DNA from: Dillenia suffruticosa
Taxonomy: Eukaryota > Streptophyta > Magnoliopsida > Dilleniales > Dilleniaceae
Direction of reading: 5' to 3'
Length of the DNA stretch: 64,000 nucleotides
Assembly (NCBI GenBank): GCA_033439265.1
Contig: JAVTVX010000026.1
Location: forward strand, 9,983,001-10,047,000
In this document: positions 1-12,219 of the stretch, piece after piece
How the letters are laid out: every line of letters starts with the position of its first letter
Position numbering within the stretch: position 1 is the stretch's first letter
Position numbers and translations under genes: made by a program
The notes under the pieces: generated by a model
Told to the model about the DNA's origin: nothing
Databases searched by the model: none
The model's input: only the letters and a program-made list of their open reading frames with translations

Positions 1-125
1 AACTTAATGTAATGTGTATATCATGTGTTTTAAGACATGAGAAACTTATTTCTGATCTCAGTTTGTCGAGAAAAGTTTATTTTGGACATAAATCTAAAAT
101 TTATCTCTCTTGTGTCGTAGTAAAC

Positions 126-2087
126 TGTAAAATCGAAATGTCAACAAAAAAAAAAAGAGAAAAGAAAGAAAGGACAAAAAAAGGAACCCATCCCTATTTT
201 ATTTATTTATTTATTTATTTATTTTTTATTCTCTCTCCCCCTCCCCCACTTTCTCTCCATTTTATCCAAGACCTTCACTTCTTCCCTCTCTTCTCTCCCT
301 CCAAATTTGATCAAATTTCCCAAAACACCCATAGATTTGAACTCCAAACACTAAAACAAATTCCCAGAAGGTTGAATTTAAAGGGAGATTCAAGTTTCTC
401 TAGAGAGAGAAAAACCTAAAACTTGGAGTTGCTCAACAAGAAGCAGAATCGGTGGTTTCAATAGTAGTAATACTCATTCTTAAAATTGGATTTGAATTAT
501 TCTTGCATAAATTTAGAATATATGTTGAGATTTGGGGTTTTGTAGAGAGGGAAAAATCTAGATTTTGAAGGTGAAGTGGCTAAGAGGTGAAATTGGTGAC
601 TCAAATAAGATAATTTTGCTTCCTTCATCTTAAATTTGAGTACATTTTATTTGTATATAAATTTTATGTTGAGATTGATAAAAATAAAGTTTGGAAGTTT
701 AGATCTAATGTATATATAAATTAAAATTTGGAAAAATCTTGAAAGGTAAATATTTCCCTAGGATGATGATATAGTTTGATAAAATTAAAAGATAGACTAA
801 TGATTTTAAAAAAATTAGGGTTTGGGTTGTGTGAAAAATATTGATTTTTCCTAATACTAGTTTGTGTTTAAGTGATAAATTTGTGTCTATTACTTTAGGT
901 TAAGACAATTAAAAATTTATAAGTGATTAACTTAGCCTTGGATTGTTGATTGGAAGTATTAATCGTTCTAAGAGATGAGTGGATTATAAGTTATACTTTA
1001 CATGAGTAAAATGTTTTACTTGATTTTTTAAAAATGATTTTTAAATGAGTTTTGAAAAATTTTGTGTGTGTGGAATGTCCATATACGTGAATTTGATATA
1101 AATACACATCCAATTTATTGTAAATGAATAATGTGCTATATTTTATATAATGTATTGAGTATGACTTAACTTGAGAAATAGTTGAATTAAATTTGGCATA
1201 TGAAATAGTTTTATAAATTTTGTGAAATAGGGCATATGGTTGGTTTGCGGTGAGAGGCTAGACCCTTATTAAATGATTAGTTATTTCCCTCTGTGGTGTG
1301 ATCCGACGAGATGACGTAGTGGAGTTAGTAGACCATGTGAGGTAGTCAAGCACGTGCGGTGCCTATATGACCAAATGTTATAAGTAAAGTCGTGGGATAA
1401 TTGGTTACATCACCAATGAAACACCACATCCAAAGCCAAAGATGGGGTATTTGTTCACTTAAATTTCTAAACAACCCTTAGCGGTTCCGTCCTAAGTCGT
1501 GGTAGATTTTTGTCAAGAACAATAATCTTTGGTTGCCCTTTTTTTGGAAAAAAATATGAAATATGTTGGATGCATAAAATTTTATCTCTTATGATGATTG
1601 GATTTAGTTGAAAACCTTGACTTTTATTATGATCATTGAAGTATTGGATTACGAAGAAAAAGAATTTGGAAATACTATTTGACATATCTACGATCACTCC
1701 TCATTTATTGTATAACATGTTATTCCACTCATTGAGTATGATTTATACTCATTCCTCTCATCTCTTTTTATTTTTTTTTATTTTTTTTTATAGAGGATAT
1801 TTGGTTTGGAGGTTAGACATACCTTGAACTAGACCGAACATAGTTTGAGAAACTTTTCGGGTATCGGTTTATTTTGATTATATTTTGAGAAATTAGTGGA
1901 CTTTTGTGAAGGCATTGCTTGTAACTATTTTTTGGAGAACTATCTTGAGTACTATCTTTATTGATTTTGGACTTTAAATTTCATTTGGTTTTGAATACAT
2001 ATATTGAGAACATATTTAATTAACTAAAAATTTATTTGGGAATTGTCTTTAATTGAGTTAATTTGAATCCCTTGAGTAGAAACTTAT
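126..2087 (+). repeat. LTR-like repeat, copy 1 (diverged)
   Basis: Non-coding. Its first 1 kb (about 126-1140) aligns by eye, with many differences, to 2088-3138. Shared blocks include the CT-rich leader, the 'tctagagagagaaaaac' segment and 'ttgatttttcctaata'. The start TGTAAAATC resembles TATAACATC at the start of copy 2, as expected for related LTR starts. The block near 1725-1770 (cactcattgagtat, then tactcattcctc) resembles the 'ctcactcattgggtat' block of the Gypsy LTRs further right, so a decayed Gypsy-type LTR is the best guess. The open frame at 12-419 is low-complexity leader and not a gene. A host promoter duplication is the alternative. Confidence 0.4.
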
Positions 2088-3138
2088 TATAACATCAAAA
2101 CCAAAAAATAAAAAAAAGGATAGGGAAGAAAAGTCAAGAGCCACTAATTCCCCCACCCCATTTTATTTTTTCCTTACTCTCTCTCTCCTCTTCTACTTTT
2201 CTTCCCTCTCACCTGAGACCTACTCGTCACCCCCACCTCTCTCTCATTCTCTCACCCTCTCACCCTCTCATCTCTCCCTTTCCCTCTATTCTCTCTCTTC
2301 AATTTAATCAAATATCCCCAAACACTCATAGATTTGAACCCCAAACCCCTAGAGGGTTGAATCTAGGGAAAAAATTTAAATTTTTCTAGAGAGAGAAAAA
2401 CTTAAAGTTTAGAGTGGCTCAACAACGGATGAAATTAGTGGTTCCAATAGATGTAATACTCTTTCCTAAACTTGGGTTTTCATTATTCTTGCATAAAATT
2501 TGAATTTATATTGAGATTTGGGATTTTATAGAGAGAGAAAATATAAGATTTGAAGGTGACATGACTAAGAGACAAATTGGTGGCGCAAGTAAGATAATTT
2601 TCCTTCATTCATTATAAATTTGAGTGTATTTTATTAGTATATAAACTTTATGTTAAGATTGAAAAAATAAAGTTTACGCGTTTAGGTTTAGAATATATAT
2701 AATATTAAAATTTGAAAAAATCTTAAAAGGAGAATTATTTTCTTAGATTGGTGATGTGGTATGATGAAATTAGATGATAGATTGATAAATTTGGAAAAAT
2801 TAGAGTTTGCCTTGTGAGGAGAATATTGATTTTTCCTAATATTAGTTTATAATTAAGTGATAAATGTATACATATTGTTTTAGGTTTAAGGCAATTGAAA
2901 TCTAAGGAGGAGAAAATTATTGATTTGGACTTGGATTGGGAGTGATTATCATCCTAAGATATGAGTGGATGTATGATTATGATTTTGAAAGAGAAAATAT
3001 TTTATTATAAATATTTTTAAATTGATTTATAAATTAGTTTGTGATTGTGGAGTGTCACAAAAGGGAGTTTAGAATGAAAAATATATCCAAATATTTTATT
3101 GAAATAATGTACCATATTTATTAATTCATATTGAATAT
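2088..3138 (+). repeat. LTR-like repeat, copy 2 (partial, cut by Copia-1)
   Basis: Second head-to-tail copy of the sequence at 126-1140, beginning directly where copy 1 ends, with no internal region between them. Copia-1 inserted at its right end: the AATAT target duplication is 3134-3138. The remainder of the repeat is not found beyond Copia-1, where CACTA-like sequence begins instead. No gene seen. Confidence 0.4.
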
Positions 3139-4882
3139 TGTTGAAATAGAAAAGTTTTGCTAATGAAATAAAAAAGCAAAATAAGTTTAAAGTAAATAAG
3201 AAAAGTAACAAAAAATCAAGAGCCTACACATTATGTCAACCTGACTATAGAACACATCGACCTGCATCGCAGGTCTACCAATTTAAGCCTTACATCGACC
3301 AATTTTAACTCAACCCTGAACACATTGTCCTAAATTTAACACACATCGACCTGAACAGTTTTAGGTGGATAAATTTAGAATAATATGTCGATCAACTTTA
3401 GAAGCACATTTCTTTATACACATCGACACACACTAGGAAAAAATACCAAGATATCGATGTGTCTAACAACTTGTCGACCTGTTATACTTGTTTTTCTAAG
3501 TATTACATATCGACTTGCCTTTAACCATGTCGATATGCAAATAGCACATCGACCTATTGCATGTGTCATGTCCGCCAATTCTAAGAAGATGCAAAAACAT
3601 GTCAATGTGAGAACTAGAATTGTCGATCCAATGTAGTGTCACTTAAACATCACACATTGAACCGCTATTTGACCTTGTTGACATACCTTATACGTATCGA
3701 CCAATTTCAAAAGATAGGTCCACTTATTTCATTATTGAATAGTAACATATCAACCTATAAGAAGAACATGTCGACCTGGTAGTTTCTAGTTCTTAAGTTC
3801 ACGCATCAACATGGCCTTATTCTTGTCGACTGGCAGACATACATCGACCAATTCATTCATATAGGTCCACCAATTTTATGTGTGCATAGTAACATGTCAA
3901 TGTATATAGTAGACCTGTCGACCTGATGACTATTGACCTTGAAGTCACACATCGACCTGTCCTTACTCTTGTCCACATACATACATACATCAATTAATTT
4001 AAAATTGAGTGTTCACCTATTTTATTTAGTACATGATCAAGTTGACCTGAATGAAATCTTGTAGACCTGTTTGTCCAAAAATACATTATAAAATTTTCAA
4101 TTCAGGTCAATCTCCCTCTTAAACATGTTGACCCGCACTTGTTAGAAACCAAATTTATGAAATAGATTTGCATTAAATTGACATTTTGTTTCTCTGATTT
4201 TTGAAATAATTCAATTTCTATCAATAAAGGAGTGGAAGCTTAGCGCGAAAAATGGGCATTGTTGCAGATCATTAATAGCGGAAATTAATTGATCAATGTT
4301 TGAATACAACAACTATCAACAACTCTCAACGGATCTCTTCAATACTTCAATAAATACCGAAGAGTTGAAGGAAAGAAAAAAAGAGGAGTATTGAATGCTC
4401 GATTGAACACTCTGAAAAATCCTTACCTACATTTGATTGTAGTTGTCCGTGTTTTTAAATTTTTCTATTGGTCTCAAGATTTTAAAAATCTGTTCACAAA
4501 TTGTCATATCCGAGGATAAAAGGCCTCTACTCCTGACATTTATTTTTCGATTCAAACAAGTGTGAAAAGACTAAAGAGTGTGAATCACTGCATTAGGTCT
4601 TATAAGGAAAAAATTTATCTGTAAAGGATTGAAACTTAGTGTTGGGAAGATACACTATAAAGGTTGAACTTGAACCTGCAATCAAGTTTGTATTTTTAAG
4701 GTGTTAGTGAAAAACCTAGAGGGAGTCTGGGAGTGGACGTACACCGAGTTTGATGGACCACTATAAAAAGTCTTGGTGTTCTCTATTTTTGATTTTTTAT
4801 TTCTTTCTGTTATAAGCTTAAATTTCAAAAAGTTAGAAAAAGGTCCATATTCAACTATTCACCTCTTCTAGTTGAATAACAA
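3139..4882 (+). repeat. Copia-1 5' LTR
   Basis: 1744 bp, TG...CA bounded, with the AATAT duplication on its left and the primer site on its right. The left half carries the TCGACC motif array. The right half (about 4200-4880) aligns to the two pieces of the 3' LTR on either side of the hAT insertion. Confidence 0.93.
3240..4140 (+). repeat. TCGACC motif array in Copia-1 5' LTR
   Basis: About 18 or more copies of a short motif, acaTCGACC(tg/aa) or tgTCGACCTG, roughly 20-70 bp apart in an AT-rich background. Examples start near 3257, 3294, 3347, 3475, 3548, 3697, 3767, 3843, 3918 and 3951. Variants such as TCAACC and TTGACC are what CpG deamination of the motif would give. Position in the U3 part of the LTR suggests an enhancer role, which is inference. 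Confidence 0.85.
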
Positions 4883-5082
4883 TTGATATCAGAGTAGGTG
4901 TGTCAATAAAAAGCCTAACAGCTTGACACTAAAGATCCAAATGGTCATCAATGGAGATAATATACCAATAGAAGTTTGCTCAACAAATCGTGCATCATTT
5001 TTCAATGGAAGCAACTTCAGTTACTAGAAACAAAGAATGCGCAATTTCATATTTGCACAAGATCTAAATGCATGGGAAATAA

Positions 5083-5670
5083 TTGAAGAAGGAGTTGAAT
5101 GTGAAAGAGCCAACAAAAGAAGAAAGAGACAAAGGAATCACTCCAAAAGTAGACAGTGATGAAGGCACTTCAAATTCAGAGGAAGAAGATAACGAGGAAG
5201 ATGAAGCACTCATGGCCAGAAGATTCAAAAAATTCATGATGAGAAGAAGAAATAAGAACAAATCATTTTTCAAAAAACTAGAGAAGAAAGAAGAAATTAG
5301 GTGCTTTGAATGTAAGAAATTGGGCCATATGAAAGTTGATTGTCTCCAACTAAAAAGGGATGAAAAGAAGAATAAAAAAGAAAGAAAAAAAATAAAGAAG
5401 AAGACACTTGCTGCTTGGAGTGATGAAGACTCTAGCTCGAGTGATGAAGAACAGGTCAATGTATGTTTCATGGCCAATGAAGAATTCTCAGGCAGTAAGG
5501 TAAATTCTATGTCATATTCCTCTTATTCTGATTCTGATGAAAATAATTTTACCATAACTAAACTACATGAGGCATTGCTAGAATCACTCAAAGAATTAAA
5601 AAGATTAAAAATGAAAAATAATTTGTTAAAAAAAGATTTAACTGAAACTGTCAGAAGATTAGAAGAATAA
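5083..5670 (+). pseudogene. Copia-1 gag remnant with CCHC zinc knuckle
   Basis: An open stretch of 195 codons, Lys/Glu/Ser rich. It includes a retroviral-type zinc knuckle, C-x2-C-x4-H-x4-C (CFECKKLGHMKVDC), about 70 residues in. The C-terminal half is charged and likely coiled-coil. This is the nucleocapsid end of a Copia Gag; the N-terminal capsid part upstream is not readable as a clear frame. The element is a fossil. Confidence 0.8.
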
Positions 5671-6234
5671 AAAACTAAAGCAGGTGTATTGAGAAAGAAA
5701 AATGCTGAATTAGAATTGAAAGTTATTGAATTTGAAAAGGAATTAAATAATAAACAAGTAGAGAAAGATAGTGAGAAACAAACAAATAAAAACATAGCTC
5801 TAAGGAAGGAACTGAGTGAATAGAAGGAAAAGAACATTAGACAAAATACAATACTAATGAAGTTCATTCAAGGCCGAGAAAAGCTAGATGCCATGTTAGG
5901 AGTACAAAGAGCCGTGTTTAATAAGGCCAGTTTAGGATATAACCCAACTCAAACTCAGAAAAAGTTATATAAATTTTTCGTGCCAAGTTCTGAGAATGTC
6001 AAATTACAAAGATGATAAATAAGAATGAAAATTGTATACAAATCGGAGAATTGCAAACTTAGAAATAAACCTTTAGGTAACATTAAGAGCACAAGTGTAA
6101 TTAACAACTATTGTACTTATTGCAAAAATATTGGACACTCTATTTACACTTGCTGGTTTCTGAACTCATCAAAGATGAACTTAAAATGAATTCCTAAAAA
6201 TCAATTTAAAGCTAACTTAGCCGGACCCATAAAG

Positions 6235-9200
6235 ATGTGGGTACCAAAGGCAAATGTGTTATTGAATCTTATTGTAGATATGTTTGAAATCAAGAGAGTC
6301 TCCTGGGAAGTCAGTATGGTGCATAGACAGTGGCTATTTAAGACATATGATTGGAGATATCTCAAATTCTCATATCTCGAGAGCAAGAAAGAAGGAAAGA
6401 TTGCTTTTGATGATAATTCAAATGGAAAAGTCATGGAATAGGCAACATTAGAGGTAAATCCACTGACTCTCAAATTCAGAATGTCCTTCTTGTTTCAAGA
6501 CTTAAATTTAGTTTGTTAAGTGTCAGCCAATTATGTGACAAAGGTTTTTTAGTCATGTTTGAATCTAATGCATGTTCTATTATTGACAAATCCTCTAGTA
6601 CTATCAAATTTACTGGTTAGAGAAGAGGAAACATATATGTGATAGATTTAGAACACTTAGAAATCTCAAATGAATCATGTTTAGTTGTTGTAAGTAAAAA
6701 TGCATCATGGTTATGGTACAGAAGATTAGGGCATGCAAGTATGGACATAATTTCAAATTAGTTAGAAAAGATATAGTGAAAAGTCTACCAAAATTGAAAT
6801 TCGAAAAACATAAATTATGTGATACCTGCATAAAAGGAAAACAAACCAAAACCTCCTTCAAACAAAAAAATTGTGTATCAACTAGCAACCCATTAGAACT
6901 TCTTCACATTAATTTATTTGGACCAACTAGAACTCAAAGTTTAGGTAGAAAGTAGTATGGTTTTGTAATCATCGATAATTACTCTAGGTATATATGTGTT
7001 CTATTTCTTACCAAATGAGGAAGCTATTGTGCATGAAAATTCAAAATGAAAAGGGAATGTCAGTTATAAGCATTAGAAGTGATATGGTAAAGAATTTTAA
7101 AATAGAACCATGGAATAATTCTGTAGCCATCATGGTATTGACCATAATTTCTCAGCATCTAGAACACCTCAACAAAATAGGGTAGTGGAGAGAAAGATCA
7201 ACCTCCAAGAGATGGCTAGGACAATACTCTGCGAGAATAACCTACCAAAATTCTTTTGGGGGAGAAGTAGTAAATACTGTCTATTACATTCTAAATAGAG
7301 CACAAATAAGACAAATCCTAAACAAAACACCCTATGAACTTTACAAAAGAAGAAAGCCAAACATAACTTATTTTAAAGTTTTTGGATGTAAATACTTTAT
7401 CTTAAATAACGAAAAAGAAGCGTTAGGAAAATTTGATACCAAAAGTGATGAAACAATCTTCTTAAGATATTCTATAACAAGTAAGACCTATAGAGTATAT
7501 AATAAGACATCAATGATAGTAGAAGAATCAATTCATGTTGAATTTGATAAAGAAAATGACTCCAATCAAAGAAGAATGGATGATGAAGATATTATAGAAA
7601 AGCTCAATGAATTAAAACTCATGAGGACATGAACCCTCAAAAAGAGGAAGAACAGACTAATGAAATAAATAAACAAGAAGAAAGAGATAAGATTCAGCAA
7701 CAACATGAAATCAAATACCCACAAATTAGAAAAGATGTGAGTCCAGAAAATATAATAGGAGATGTACGGTCTGGTGTCAAAACTAGATCAGTTGTGCAAA
7801 ACCATTGTAAATACATATCCTTCATCTCTTAGAATGAACTTAAAAATGTGGAAGAAACCCTAGAAAATAAAAATTGGATAATAGCTATGCAAAATAAATT
7901 AAATCAATTTGAATGAAATAAAGTACGAAATCTTATCCCTAAACCAACAAATTAGTTTGTGATTGGAACTAAATTGGTTTTCAGAAATAAACTTGATGAA
8001 TTTGGGACAATTACGGGAAATAAAGCAAAATTAGTAGTCAAGGTTATAGTCAAGAGGAGGGAATTGACTATGATGAAACATATAGACCAGTGCTAGACTA
8101 GAAGCAATTAGAATACTTCTTGCCTTTGCTTGCTATATAAACTTTAAACTATATCAAATGGATGTTAAGAGTGTCTTTCTGAATGGTTATTTAAATGAAA
8201 TAGTATATGTTGAATAACCACCTGGTTTTGAAAATCTAAAATGTCTTGAATATGTATACAAATTGACCAAAGCCTTATATGGTCTGAAATAACCTCCTAG
8301 AGCTTGGTATGAAAGGGTCAATAACTTCCTAATTGAAAACAATTTTGAAACAGGGAAGATAGATACAACTCTGTTTATAAAAAAAAATGATGATAACTTC
8401 AAAATAATCCAAATAAATGTAAACGATATAATTTTCAGAGGAACTAGTGTAAAAATATATGAAGAATTTATAACTAAAATGTAAGGAGAATTTGAAATGA
8501 GTATGATGGGAGAATTTAACTATTTCCTTGAACTTCACATTAAACAATTAGATAATAAAATTTTCATAAATCAATCAAAATATACAAATGATTTTATTAA
8601 AAGATTTGGATTCAATAACTGAAAGAGAAATGTTAATCCAATGAGCACAAGTAAAAAATTAAATAAAGACGAAATGGTAAATCAATCTGTCAAAAACTAT
8701 ATAGAAGTATGATTGGATCTCTATTATATCTTACTACTTCAAAACCAGACATACAATTCAGTATATGTCTTTGTGCTACATTTCAATCAGATCCAAAAGA
8801 ATCCAACCTAGTAGCAGTCAAAAGAATCTTTAAATATTTAAAAGAAATCATACACTTAGATCTTTGGTATGACAAAAACTCAAACTTTTAGTTGCATGGT
8901 TTCTGTGATGCTAATTTTGTTGGATGTAAAATAAATAGGAAAAGTATCAGTCATACTTGCCAATTCTTTGGAACTATATTGGTAACATGGTTTTCCAAGA
9001 AACAAAGCAGTGTAGCATTGTTAACAATAGAAACACAATATATTTCAGTTGAATAATGAACTATATAGATCCTTTGGATCAAACACCAAATGAAGGACCA
9101 TGGGTTAGATTTCGATTGCATTCAATAAAATGTGATAACACAAGTGCAATAAATTCAACAAAGAACCCAGTTCATCATTAATGAACCAAACATATAGAAG

Positions 9201-9345
9201 TGAGACATCAGTTCATCAGAAATCATGTTCTGAAAAATGAAATTGTTCTTGAGTATATTGAGACTCAAAAACAAGTTGCTGACATCCTTACCAAACCCTT
9301 AGATAAAAATAGATTTTGTGCACTTAGAAGGGAATTAGGATTGTT
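6235..9345 (+). pseudogene. Copia-1 pol remnant (integrase, RT, RNase H)
   Basis: Short open stretches in series carry recognisable Copia pol blocks: pre-integrase and integrase (about 6700-7400), reverse transcriptase of Copia type (about 7950-8560), and RNase H with the terminal 'ADILTKPL' type block (about 8700-9310). The order gag, integrase, RT, RNase H defines Ty1/Copia. The region looks broken, with many breaks, and no intact polyprotein frame exists. Confidence 0.85.
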
Positions 9346-9429
9346 AGAAATAAAGAAATAGAAAAGAAGGAATGAAAAACATAGTATTTACAGATCTGAA
9401 AAACAACCTTCAGGTTAACCTATTTCCTT

Positions 9430-9720
9430 AAATACGTTGACAAATTAAAAGTGTGTAAAGTCCATGTCGACCTACTAGTCATTGGATTTAAAAAGCTTGT
9501 CGACCTGATATCGACCAGACACTTAAAAAGAGAATCCAAAGATGACACATCGACCCGAACTTACGTATGTCGACCTGCATAGCAATGAGTAGGCAGGTCG
9601 ATATCTTTAATAATGTGTCGACTCGATGACTCATGAAATCATTAAACAAGTTGATGTGCACACGAAGATGTTGACCTGAGACATGCATAATGAAATATGA
9701 ACGGTTGACATATCGACCTA
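9430..9720 (+). repeat. Internal TCGACC motif array, upstream of extra ORF
   Basis: About ten copies or variants of the same motif found in the LTRs lie here in the internal region, after pol. Examples start near 9468, 9498, 9507, 9549, 9568, 9597, 9617 and 9713. Three telo-box-like AAACCCTA elements (about 9763, 9776 and 9796) follow, then an ATG at 9837. The arrangement looks like a promoter or leader module placed before the downstream frame (inference). Confidence 0.75.
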
Positions 9721-9836
9721 TCTAACTATTTACCAAAAAATTCAAACTTTCCTCTTCTTTTGAAACCCTAAATTGAAACCCTAACTCCTCGATCGAAACC
9801 CTAGATCGACAAATTTATGCAAGAATCAAACCTATT

Positions 9837-11106
9837 ATGGCCCCTAAGATGAAATTACCAATCAAGAAGCGGTCAGAATCCTCAAAACAATCCATGAAAC
9901 CTATGGCCAAGGGTTCATCTTCAAAACCCTCTTCCGCAAAAGTCACAAAAACTACTCCTCCGTAACCAAAACCTACACCGCAATTCTATACCCATGAATT
10001 TCAATCGATGAATCGATGAAGCAGAGTGAAATATATGAGAAGGTATTTTTGAAGAGAAGGACCAATCATCGAAGATTGATCGATTGTGTGTTCTTGAAGA
10101 AGGCAAATTTCAAATATAAGGAACATCTAATTGAGGTATGCCCTAGTTTGCTTCTGAATCTTAACAGATACATTCATGAGAAGATGGTTAAATTATTCTA
10201 CAATAACCTAAAAGTGATTTCTGCTGAACTGATAATGAGACTCAAATTATTTTGGATAATCATTATATCTCATGTGGGTTCAAAACTTTCATGAATGGAA
10301 AGGAAGTAAAAGTAACTCCTAGGAATATATGTCAAGAAAATGGTATTGCTTAGGTTTCCTATGATGATTGTGAACCCTACATGAAATCTAGTTACTTGGA
10401 TAATGTTAGGGTTGTCTATGTTGACGAGAACTTGACTGTTGTAAATACTAGTGCCACAGAGTTTGGTTTTTATGAACGTATCTAGTACTTGATTGTCTCT
10501 CATGTGTTAAAACCTAGAGGAGAAAATTACATAACTGTTTAAAGAGAGGACTTTTGGTTAATGGCTTGAATCATGAGTGGGAAGAATCCTGGATTGCACT
10601 ACATTGTTCCTTATTTCATGATAATTGCACATAGGTCTGAGAACTCTCTTTTGCCATGTGCTAGCATGATCACTGACATCCTATCAAAAAATGTTGTTGA
10701 GTTGGATAAAGACACAATAATTAAGTTGAGTGAGAAGAATGCAATCAATGCATCTTCAATGTTAAGAGCAAGATGGATGAGCAATAGCGAAGGAGAATGA
10801 GTAAGAAAAGAAGGGGGAGCAAGCAAAAGACAAGCTAAAGAGGTTGATGATGATACTAAAGAAGCTACTGAGAATTCCCCAAGAAAAGAAAGAAGAATAG
10901 AGAAGGGTGAACCTTCAAGCATCCAATCAATCACCCTTGAAATGATTTGGGATAAACTACAAAACATTGAAAGATGGCAAACCATGATAGGTCAAATGAG
11001 TTATCATGTCAAGATAGAACTTGAAGGTGTCAAAGAGAAATTGGATTCCTTGGCCAAAGAGAAGGACAAATCAAAGAAAAACCCCAAACCATCAAGGTCT
11101 TATTAG
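9837..11106 (+). pseudogene. Copia-1 extra 3' reading frame (envelope-position ORF), broken
   Basis: A coding-like region downstream of pol begins at an ATG with a Lys/Ser-rich basic N-terminus and ends in a Glu/Lys-rich, likely coiled-coil tail before TAG near 11104. The middle resembles the 'putative plant transposon protein' domain that accompanies some SIRE-like Copia elements and Gypsy elements; this resemblance is from memory and moderate. No clear membrane-fusion or signal-peptide features are seen, so calling it an envelope is not supported. It is broken. Confidence 0.5.
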
Positions 11107-11199
11107 CATAGGAACTTGCTATTTTTACTTACTCTTTATTCTCTTCATGTGATGTGCAAACTTTTCTTTGAATGCAATTTTATAGTTTTTCACATATTT

Positions 11200-12219
11200 G
11201 TTCATTTATTGCTAATGTATTGATAATCTGTTATGCTTTTTATTCTCCTTGATGAAGTAATACTATTTGAGTGTGTGATATATGGAGGTGTCTCTATTCA
11301 TTACTGATGATTGAGGGGAACTAGATATGTGTGTACTGATATCTGTAGATAAACAGATGTGTAAATTGAAGTACATATATGCAATGAAGTGATATCTAGG
11401 TATTGAAGTGTATGTAGTCAAAGTGCCATATGTGTGGAGTATATGCACTGAATAGATATGTAAGTTGCAGTGAAGTGAAGTATAAAAGTATGCAATATAT
11501 GCAGATAAGTAGATGTATGCAGTCTATGGAGTGTATTGGTGCTATCTGAGAGGGGGAGACAAATATGAGAAGGTGTGTAGACTAAACGTGTCGTGTAAGT
11601 GTGTGTGAGATATACAGACTAAGTGTATGGTGTTAAGCAGAAATAAATGCTAGTGTGTAACGATAAGTGTATGGTGTACAGACCAAGTGTTAGTGTGCAG
11701 AAGCTAAGTTGGCAGTCAAATGGTGAGTGTAATGTGTTATAGTGTAATGTACCAATATGCTGCATAATGATGAGCTATGTGTACAGACAATTTGTCCTCA
11801 TGGTGTGCCTATACTTCTTTTTGTTGATGACAAAAAGGGGGAGAAAATTTGAAGTATGTAGTGTGCAGAGTGTTCATAGTGTGAAGTGTGCAGAGTGTAG
11901 TGTGCAGAGTGCAGAGGAGTGTACAGAGTGTTCAAATGATGTGAAAATAAGTGTCGTGTGCAGAGTGTTTAAATGGTGTGAGATCAAGTGTCATACTATG
12001 AGATTGTGAGATAATGTGAGAATGAGAGATTAAATGTGAGAGATGTAATGTGCAAACAACTAAGGAGATTTAGACTAAGTCATGATTGGTAACACTGGTT
12101 CATGTGTAGACTTCCGAATGCAATGCTAAGTGAGACAAATGTATTTTAGTTTGAATCAAAATGGATCAAAGTTTATAGGTAAAGTATTGAGAGTTTTGTC
12201 ATCATAAAAATGGGGAGAT
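11200..12219 (+). repeat. Copia-1 3' untranslated region with GTGTGCAGAGTG-type low-complexity repeats
   Basis: No frame of note. Irregular short repeats rich in GTGT, GCAGAGTG and ATGTG run through about 11270-12010, densest at 11858-11995. The polypurine tract closes the region at 12206-12219. Confidence 0.7.

Noticed and set aside
12-419. 135-codon plus-strand open frame
   Set aside because: Low-complexity leader of an LTR-like repeat with TTTA and CT runs; no domain, and copy 2 does not keep the frame.
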